Source: Brachymonas denitrificans (GTDB lineage: Bacteria; Pseudomonadota; Gammaproteobacteria; Burkholderiales; Burkholderiaceae_C). From it: a DNA stretch of 64,000 bases. The stretch is from the NCBI RefSeq assembly GCF_907163135.1, contig NZ_CAJQUA010000001.1, forward strand, positions 1,193,001-1,257,000, given 5' to 3'. The translations under genes and the position numbers were made by a program. The notes below the pieces were generated by a model. That model saw only the letters and a list, made by a program, of their open reading frames with translations, did not search any database and was not told the DNA's origin. Below, piece by piece: positions 57,205 to 64,000 of the stretch (its first letter is position 1; every line of letters begins with the position of its first letter).

Positions 57205-57476
57205 ACGTTGTGACTCCGTGTCTGTCCCTGGCTGTAGCCCTGGAAGACTGCTATTGATTGTGGCATGCGCCTGCCTTGTGGGACGGCGCCGTCCTGCTGA
57301 AACAGGAGACGGCAAATTCACCGATATGGCAGTTTGTTAACCCCTCTGTTCCGGTGGGGCGATTGTAGCGACTGGACACGAAATGCAACCAATTGAATTT
57401 CAAGGGTTTGCCCTAGAAAAATAGGACGGTCACACACTTTTCACAACGGAATGCGGCACTTCTCACACATTGGCAT

Positions 57477-58850
57477 TCACCGGGTTTCACCCTGCCCTGC
57501 TTGCCAGGCCTGGTCCAGATCACGCAAATCCGCCAGTTTGGCCGCGATTTTCGCCTCCAGTCCGCGCGGCGTGGGCTGGTACCAGCCTGGGTTTGGGTCG
57601 AGCGCATCGGGAAAATAGGTTTCCCCGGCCGCGTAGGCCTCCGGCTCGTCGTGCGCATAGCGGTAGGCCTTGCCATAGCCCAGTTCCTTCATCAGGCGCG
57701 TGGGGGCGTTGCGCAAATGCACCGGCACCGGATCGGAGCCGTGCTGGCGCACGAAGGCGCGCGCCGTGTTGTAGGCCTGGTAGCCGGCGTTGCTCTTGGG
57801 CGCCACGGCCAGGTAGATCAGGGCCTGGGCGAGCGCCAGTTCGCCTTCCGGCGAGCCGAGCCGCTCGTAGGTGGCGGCTGCCTCGTTGGCCAGCTGCATG
57901 GCGCGCGGGTCGGCCAGGCCGATGTCTTCCCAGGCCATGCGCACGATGCGACGCGCCAGGTAGCGGGCATCCGCCCCGCCGTCAAGCATGCGGCAGAACC
58001 AGTAGAGCGAGGCATCCGGATCGGAGCCACGCACCGACTTGTGCATGGCGGAGATCTGGTCGTAGAACTGGTCACCACCCTTGTCGAAACGGCGGGCGTT
58101 GAGCGCCAGCGTCTGCTGCAGAAAGGCGGTGTCGACCTTGTGGATGCCGCTGGCCTGTGCCGCGGTATGCGTCTGCTCCAGCAGGTTCAGCATCCGGCGG
58201 GCATCGCCGTCGGCGTAGCCGGCCAGCACCTCGATGGCACCCTCCTCCAGCTCCAGCCCCGGCAGTGCCGCCTGGGCCCGGTGCGCCAGTTCGCGCAGTT
58301 CATCCGCATTCAGGGCCTGCAGCACATAGACCTGGGCACGCGAGAGCAGCGCCGAATTCACTTCGAAGGACGGGTTTTCGGTGGTGGCGCCAATAAAGAC
58401 CACCAGCCCCGATTCCACGAAAGGCAGCAAGGCATCCTGCTGGCTCTTGTTGAACCGGTGGATCTCGTCCACGAACAGAATGGTCTTGCGCCCCAGCGCC
58501 ACGTTGCGCTCGGCACGCTCAATGGCGGCGCGGATATCCTTCACGCCGCTGAACACCGCCGAAAGCGCGATGAAATCGTAATCGAAGGCATTTGCCGTTA
58601 GACGCGCCAGCGTCGTCTTTCCCACACCCGGCGGGCCCCACAGGATCATGGAATGGGGTTTGCCGGAGGCAAAGGCCAGTTGCAGCGGCTTGCCCGGGCC
58701 GAGCAGATGCTGCTGGCCCACCACTTCCTGCAGCGACTGGGGGCGCAGCAGTTCGGCCAGGGGGGCGCCCGGAGCGGTGCGCCGGGAGTCGGGCTGGTCG
58801 CCCGACGCGGGAAGCGGCAGATCGCCGAACAGGTCACTCATGGCCTGCAT
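57477..58850 (-). CDS. rarA: Replication-associated recombination protein RarA (MgsA)
   Basis: AAA+ ATPase of the clamp-loader family acting at stalled forks. It has 457 residues, with Walker [14 protein letters not shown], Walker [21 protein letters not shown], sensor [12 protein letters not shown], and the C-terminal tetramerisation domain ([17 protein letters not shown]). Start at the ATG at 58850 ([10 protein letters not shown]) or 58841. It lies downstream of lolA, the conserved ftsK-lolA-rarA order. Confidence 0.95.
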   Translation of the reverse strand: MQAMSDLFGDLPLPASGDQPDSRRTAPGAPLAELLRPQSLQEVVGQQHLLGPGKPLQLAFASGKPHSMILWGPPGVGKTTLARLTANAFDYDFIALSAVFSGVKDIRAAIERAERNVALGRKTILFVDEIHRFNKSQQDALLPFVESGLVVFIGATTENPSFEVNSALLSRAQVYVLQALNADELRELAHRAQAALPGLELEEGAIEVLAGYADGDARRMLNLLEQTHTAAQASGIHKVDTAFLQQTLALNARRFDKGGDQFYDQISAMHKSVRGSDPDASLYWFCRMLDGGADARYLARRIVRMAWEDIGLADPRAMQLANEAAATYERLGSPEGELALAQALIYLAVAPKSNAGYQAYNTARAFVRQHGSDPVPVHLRNAPTRLMKELGYGKAYRYAHDEPEAYAAGETYFPDALDPNPGWYQPTPRGLEAKIAAKLADLRDLDQAWQAGQGETR

Positions 58851-58889
58851 ATTACCCAATGCACCCGGCCAATTCCGCCCTCAGGACGC

Positions 58890-58912
58890 AAAAAGGCCGA
58901 CTTGCGGCGGCC
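58890..58912 (-). terminator. Weak terminator between lolA and rarA
   Basis: GGCCG and CGGCC pair around an 8-base loop, then five T residues on the minus strand, 21 bp after the lolA stop. The stem is only 5 bp, so readthrough into rarA is likely. Confidence 0.45.
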
Positions 58913-58932
58913 GGTACCCGTGATTGCAGGGC

Positions 58933-59601
58933 TTATTGCTTCAGCACATCGGCACCAGCCGGCACCTTGAACTTGAAACTCACCTTAGACGGCACGGTGG
59001 ACACGAAGTTGCCGAAGGTCATCACCGAACGCTGGCCGAAGCTGTCCAGGATTTCCAGCTTGCGCAGTTGCTTGCCGTCAAAGCCGATCATCACGTTCTG
59101 CAGCTGTCCGTCCTTGTCCTTGGGCGTGGCCTTGACCCACTCCAGCTTGTCCTTGACCGGCACGGCCTCCAGCGTGAAGCGCTGCTTCAGCGATTCGATG
59201 CTGGTAGCCGAGGCCACCAGCGCGGCCGGAGTGGAATCCAGCACCTTGGACTGGCTGCGCTGCGTCACCTGGTTCAGGTCGGCATCGTACATCCACAGCG
59301 TCTTGCCGTCGGCGACGATGGTCTGTTTGAAGGGACGGCTGTAGTCGAAACGGAACTGGTTCGGTCGCTTGAAGGCGAACGTGCCGGTGCTCTGCTTGCC
59401 GGCACCCGGCTTGTTGGCATTGCTCACCACCTGGGTGAAGTCGGCGTAACCGGCACGCGTACTCTTGATGTAGCTGTCCAGCGTGGCCAGGCTGTCGGCA
59501 TGGGCAGCGCCGGAGAAGGCCAGCAGGCTCACGGCCAGTACCGAAGCGGCATTGGCCGCCAGAGTCTTGCGATGCGGAATACGGGACACGGAAGTTGTCA
59601 T
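58933..59601 (-). CDS. lolA: Outer-membrane lipoprotein carrier LolA
   Basis: Periplasmic chaperone shuttling lipoproteins from LolCDE to LolB. The 222 residues have a signal peptide cut after about residue 35 (SGAAHA/D). The domain contains ADFTQVVSNANKPG, GTFAFKRPNQFRFDY and LWMYDADLNQVTQR. AAGGAG precedes the ATG at 59601. Confidence 0.94.
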   Translation of the reverse strand: MTTSVSRIPHRKTLAANAASVLAVSLLAFSGAAHADSLATLDSYIKSTRAGYADFTQVVSNANKPGAGKQSTGTFAFKRPNQFRFDYSRPFKQTIVADGKTLWMYDADLNQVTQRSQSKVLDSTPAALVASATSIESLKQRFTLEAVPVKDKLEWVKATPKDKDGQLQNVMIGFDGKQLRKLEILDSFGQRSVMTFGNFVSTVPSKVSFKFKVPAGADVLKQ

Positions 59602-59912
59602 TTCTGCTCCTTGCGATAAGGGTTCAGCAGCTGTGCAGCCTGTTTCGGCCTGCCTGCCAGGCCCTGAACGGATCGGCCATGGCTCGCTGCGACAAGGCCA
59701 GTGTAGGGGGTGGTGGCAGCCGTACCGTATCCTTGGCGACCGAATTTGCTACCAGCCCCGAAAAATGTAACAGACGCGGCCCGCCACCCTCTGAAGACCG
59801 TGCAAACCCCGAAAGTTGTTACACAAGAATTGCAGCAAACTGACAACAACCCTGCGCCAGCAGGCTCTTGTTGACCGTGCCGCATCTGCCGGTGCGATGC
59901 GGCACGAGCCGG
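59602..59912. other. 311-bp intergenic region between lolA and ftsK
   Basis: No gene is visible. Near the ftsK end, GTGCCGCATC and GATGCGGCAC form a 10-bp inverted repeat (about 59876-59905), without a T run, that could end the ftsK transcript. A candidate lolA promoter is listed separately. The rest shows no repeat or RNA motif. Confidence 0.5.
59818..59846 (-). promoter_or_regulatory. Candidate promoter for lolA-rarA
   Basis: On the minus strand TTGTCA (59841-59846) and TGTAAC (59818-59823) are separated by 17 bases. It lies about 217 bp before the lolA ATG, in the most AT-rich part of this gap. Confidence 0.35.
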
Positions 59913-62306
59913 TCATTCCTCGCGGTTCGGCACCAGAATGTCACGCTGGCCGCTGGTGGACAGGCTGCTGACCAGGCCCGCGCGCTCCATGTCCTCCAGC
60001 AGGCGCGCGGCACGGTTGTAGCCGATGCGCAGTTCGCGCTGCACCAGCGAAATACTGGCCTTGCGCTTCTTGAGCACCACCTCGACCGCCTGGTCGTACA
60101 TGGGGTCCTGCTCGTTGCCGCCGCCCTCGCCGCCGGCATCATCGTCGCCATCGACGGTGCCACCTTCGAGCACGCCCTCGATGTAGTTGGGGCCGCCCTT
60201 TTCCTTCAGGAAGGTCACCACGCGATGCACCTCGTCATCGCTGACGAAGGCGCCATGCACGCGTGTGGGCGTGCCGTGGCCGGCAGGCAGGTACAGCATG
60301 TCGCCCAGGCCCAGCAGGCTTTCGGCGCCCATCTGGTCGAGAATGGTACGGCTGTCCACCTTGCTGGAAACCTGGAAGGCGATACGCGTCGGAATGTTGG
60401 CCTTGATCAGACCGGTGATCACGTCCACGCTGGGACGCTGGGTCGCCAGGATCAGGTGAATGCCGGCCGCACGCGCCTTCTGCGCCAGGCGGGCAATCAG
60501 TTCCTCGATCTTCTTGCCCACCACCATCATCAGGTCGGCCAGTTCGTCGATCACCACCACGATGTGCGGCAGTTTCTCCAGCGGCTCGGGCGATTCGGGC
60601 GTGAGGCTGAACGGGTTGGGGATCAGTTCCTCGCGGGCACGCGCATCCTCGATCTTGGCGTTGAAGCCGGCCAGGTTGCGCACCCCCACCTTGCTCATCA
60701 GCTTATAGCGGCGCTCCATCTCGCCCACGCACCAGTTCAGGCCATGGGCCGCCTGGCGCATGTCGGTCACGACCGGTGCGATCAGGTGCGGGATGCCCTC
60801 GTAGACCGACATCTCCAGCATCTTGGGGTCGATCATGAGCAGGCGCACCTGTTCGGGCGAAGCCTTGTAGAGCAGGCTCAGGATCATGGCGTTGATCCCG
60901 ACCGACTTGCCCGAACCGGTGGTACCGGCCACCATCACGTGGGGCATCTTGGCCAGATCGGCCACCACCGGGTTGCCGACGATGTCCTTGCCCAGCCCCA
61001 TGGTCAGCAGCGACTTGCCTTCATGATAGGCGTTGGAACCCAGCACCTCGCTCAGGTGGATGGTCTGGCGGCGCGCGTTGGGCAGTTCCAGCGCCATCAG
61101 GTTCTTGCCGGGAATGTTCTCGATCACGCGGATCGACGCCAGGCTGAGCGAACGCGACAGATCCTTGGCCAGGTTGACGATCTGCACGCCCTTGACGCCG
61201 GTGGCCGGCTCGATCTCGTAGCGCGTGACGACCGGGCCGGGCTTGGCGGCGACCACACGCACTTCCACGCCGAAGTCCTTGAGCTTCTTCTCGATCAGGC
61301 GGCTGGTCATTTCCAGCGTTTCGTGCGGGATCGATTCGCGGCTGGCCGGCGCCTCGTCCAGCAGGCTGATCTGCGGCAGATGGCTATCGGGCATGTCGGT
61401 GAACAGCGGCTTCTGGCGCTCCTTGGCCACACGCACGCTGGGCTCGACGGAGGTCGGCCGGGCCGGCGGCTCCACCACCAGCGGAATCGGGTGCTTTTCC
61501 TGCGTGTGCACGCGCTCCTGCTCGACCTGCTCCTCGCGCTGGCGCGCCGCCTCCTGCCCTGCTGCCACATCGGCGGCCACTTCACGGCGTTCGCGGGCCG
61601 CGCTCATGCGCTGGTCGATGAAGGCACCCACCGACTGCGCCACACGGCCCCAGGAAAAGCGGAAGACCCAGGACAGCGACAACAACAGCAACACGATGCC
61701 GACCACTCCGGAGCCGAGAAAGCCCAGCGCCAGCATGGAAGCCGGACCGGTGAACGCCCCCAGCATGCCGCCGGCACCGCCCGGGAGACTGGCCGCCGAG
61801 CCGTACAGGCGCGACCACTCCAGGCCGGTACATACGGCCATCAGCACGAACAGCGACAGCCACCAGAGCAGGCGTCCATCCATCCAGCCGAACCAGCGCG
61901 CACGCCAGCCCGGTGCAGCCTGCCCCTGGGCGGCCATCGCCTGCCGGGGCACCTCGCCCCGCATCCAGGAGCGCAGCAGGCGCAGCCAGACGCCGGCAAA
62001 CGCGGCAAACAGCATCCACACGCTGCGGCCGAACAGGAAGTAGCTGATGTCGGACACCCAGGCTCCAACCGGACCCAGCCAGTTATCGGTGTAGTCGCGG
62101 GTGCCGGTGGTGCTCCAGGCAGGATCGGCCACATCATGGCTGATCATGGCCGCCAGCCAGAACAGCAGCAGAAGCATTCCCACGAACAGCGCACTTTCCT
62201 GGCTGAAGCGACGGAACAGGGCCGGCACCAGCGGCTTCTCGACGGGAGCCGGCGCGGGAGTCTGGGAATTGCGGATCAGATAGGACATGTCACTCGGAAA
62301 ACTCAT
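59913..62306 (-). CDS. ftsK: DNA translocase FtsK
   Basis: Septum-linked dsDNA pump for chromosome segregation and dif resolution. The 797 residues have four N-terminal helices (about 40-58, 90-110, 145-165, 195-220), a short linker, the alpha/beta motor with Walker [13 protein letters not shown] and Walker [15 protein letters not shown], and a C-terminal winged helix (about 735-797, [23 protein letters not shown]) that reads KOPS. The start at 62306 overlaps the upstream regulator stop by four bases. It is much shorter than E. coli FtsK (1329), because the linker is short. Confidence 0.96.
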   Translation of the reverse strand: MSFPSDMSYLIRNSQTPAPAPVEKPLVPALFRRFSQESALFVGMLLLLFWLAAMISHDVADPAWSTTGTRDYTDNWLGPVGAWVSDISYFLFGRSVWMLFAAFAGVWLRLLRSWMRGEVPRQAMAAQGQAAPGWRARWFGWMDGRLLWWLSLFVLMAVCTGLEWSRLYGSAASLPGGAGGMLGAFTGPASMLALGFLGSGVVGIVLLLLSLSWVFRFSWGRVAQSVGAFIDQRMSAARERREVAADVAAGQEAARQREEQVEQERVHTQEKHPIPLVVEPPARPTSVEPSVRVAKERQKPLFTDMPDSHLPQISLLDEAPASRESIPHETLEMTSRLIEKKLKDFGVEVRVVAAKPGPVVTRYEIEPATGVKGVQIVNLAKDLSRSLSLASIRVIENIPGKNLMALELPNARRQTIHLSEVLGSNAYHEGKSLLTMGLGKDIVGNPVVADLAKMPHVMVAGTTGSGKSVGINAMILSLLYKASPEQVRLLMIDPKMLEMSVYEGIPHLIAPVVTDMRQAAHGLNWCVGEMERRYKLMSKVGVRNLAGFNAKIEDARAREELIPNPFSLTPESPEPLEKLPHIVVVIDELADLMMVVGKKIEELIARLAQKARAAGIHLILATQRPSVDVITGLIKANIPTRIAFQVSSKVDSRTILDQMGAESLLGLGDMLYLPAGHGTPTRVHGAFVSDDEVHRVVTFLKEKGGPNYIEGVLEGGTVDGDDDAGGEGGGNEQDPMYDQAVEVVLKKRKASISLVQRELRIGYNRAARLLEDMERAGLVSSLSTSGQRDILVPNREE

Positions 62307-62977
62307 TCAACCGTATGGGCCTGCGTGGTCAGCAGGAAGGTGCCGTCACCGCGATCCACCACGGTGCCGTCATCCTCGAAATGCTTCATCACCCGGCTCA
62401 CCATCTCGCGCGAGGCGCCGACCATCTTGGCGACGTCCTGGCGCGACACCTTTTGCCTGAGAATGAGCTGACCCTCGGCATCGGGCTGGGCCATTTCGAG
62501 CAGCACCGTATGCACGCGGCCATAGACATCCATCAGGGCCAGCGACTCGATCTGCTTGTCGGCGCGGCGCAGGCGGCGCACCAGGCCGCGCATCACGGCA
62601 TCGGCCATGGAGGCGTTCTCGTGCAGGCAGCGCAGGAAGGTTTCGCGGTTGAGCGTGAGCACGTCGGTCTGCACTTCGGCACGCACGGTGGCGGAATGGG
62701 GTTCGCCGTCGATCAGGCTCATCTCGCCGATGCAGTCGCCCACCTCGAGCGTGGCCATGATGACTTCGCGGCCGCGCGCATCCTGCGACAGCACGCGGAC
62801 CTTGCCGGACAGGATCATGAACAGGGTGCCGGAAATCTTGCCCTGCTCCACGATGTTTTCACCGCGCTTGAAGCGCTTCTTGTCGACGCTGGCGTACAGA
62901 ATGCTCGACTGGCCAGCGGTCAGATCGCTGAACAGCGGCACACGCCGAATCAGGTCCAGATTGGACACAATAGCCAT
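62303..62977 (-). CDS. Crp/Fnr family transcriptional regulator
   Basis: 224 residues from the ATG at 62977, with AGGAGGTG upstream. It has an N-terminal cyclic-nucleotide-binding fold ([33 protein letters not shown]) and a C-terminal winged helix with recognition helix [23 protein letters not shown]. The absence of clustered N-terminal cysteines argues against an Fnr-type iron-sulfur sensor. The [17 protein letters not shown] helix is Crp-like. It is coupled to ftsK by ATGA. Confidence 0.92.
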   Translation of the reverse strand: MAIVSNLDLIRRVPLFSDLTAGQSSILYASVDKKRFKRGENIVEQGKISGTLFMILSGKVRVLSQDARGREVIMATLEVGDCIGEMSLIDGEPHSATVRAEVQTDVLTLNRETFLRCLHENASMADAVMRGLVRRLRRADKQIESLALMDVYGRVHTVLLEMAQPDAEGQLILRQKVSRQDVAKMVGASREMVSRVMKHFEDDGTVVDRGDGTFLLTTQAHTVE

Positions 62978-63165
62978 AGCTGCACCTCCTTGCGAATAGC
63001 GACTGGCCGGATTCCCATATTCTGCACTAATAAGAAGGCGTAACCGGATGATTTTTCTATCTCGCAAAACGCGCGCCTGTCGCACCCTGCCGCAATCGCC
63101 TGCCTCGTGCGCCAGCCCCGTGATCTCCGGTGCAAGGCGCAGACAAGGGGACGCTGCTATATTAG

Positions 63166-64000
<835 letters not shown>

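Overview
The window is GC-rich chromosomal DNA of a betaproteobacterium, most likely order Burkholderiales and close to Comamonadaceae. The evidence is gene order and protein type, not a database search: alaA-hom-thrC, hisF-hisI-hisE-...-tatA-tatB-tatC, cysI-DUF934-cysH-cysD-cysN, a class I PHA synthase with phaB, and a two-part acetate-type symporter with a DUF4212 subunit. Coding density is high and most of the window is core metabolism and housekeeping.

Layout. 1-4.8 kb (minus): sodium:solute symporter plus small subunit, then phosphoenolpyruvate synthase. 5.0-9.7 kb (minus): an NlpE-like lipoprotein and the threonine/alanine genes thrC, hom and an AlaA-type aminotransferase. 9.77-16.5 kb: a compact filamentous-phage (inovirus) prophage. 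It holds a small serine recombinase, Zot/pI, pVI-like protein, a repeat-rich pIII-like adsorption protein, a 30-residue pVII/pIX-like membrane peptide, the major coat protein, two small unknown genes, an ssDNA-binding protein, a rolling-circle Rep, a zinc-ribbon protein and a divergent HTH regulator with palindromic operators. It sits exactly between two divergent host operons. 16.56-21.6 kb (plus): Mth938-like protein, Bcp peroxiredoxin, PIN-PhoH protein, PabB-PabC fusion. 21.7-24.5 kb: dnaB (minus) and a FabH-like ketoacyl synthase (plus). 24.6-30.0 kb (plus): assimilatory sulfate reduction operon. 30.2-31.7 kb: ferredoxin and ferredoxin-NADP reductase. 31.7-33.7 kb (minus): repeat-bearing lipoprotein, thiD, two tandem tRNA-Asn genes. 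33.8-36.5 kb (minus): phaB and phaC. 36.7-39.4 kb: a repeat-bearing membrane protein, PgeF-like protein, FAH-family protein, Nudix hydrolase. 39.4-45.1 kb (minus): GNAT, glmM, folP, ftsH, rlmE. 45.2-46.4 kb (plus): yhbY and a glycosyltransferase-like gene. 46.5-51.8 kb (minus): tatC, tatB, tatA, HIT, membrane protein, hisE, hisI, hisF, NAD-dependent epimerase-like gene. 51.9-52.9 kb (plus): a 2Fe-2S/FAD reductase. 53-57.2 kb (minus): glyoxalase-fold protein and livF-livG-livM-livH. 57.5-63 kb (minus): rarA, lolA, ftsK, Crp/Fnr regulator. 63.2 kb to the edge (plus): trxB, cut off.

The main accessory element is the inovirus. Its two outermost genes point outward into the neighbouring host operons, so its insertion probably changed how alaA-hom-thrC and the Mth938-like gene are transcribed. 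A second theme is in-frame simple repeats. Three genes (phage pIII, a lipoprotein and a small membrane protein) carry tandem 6- or 18-bp arrays that encode alternating dipeptides and can change length without a frameshift.
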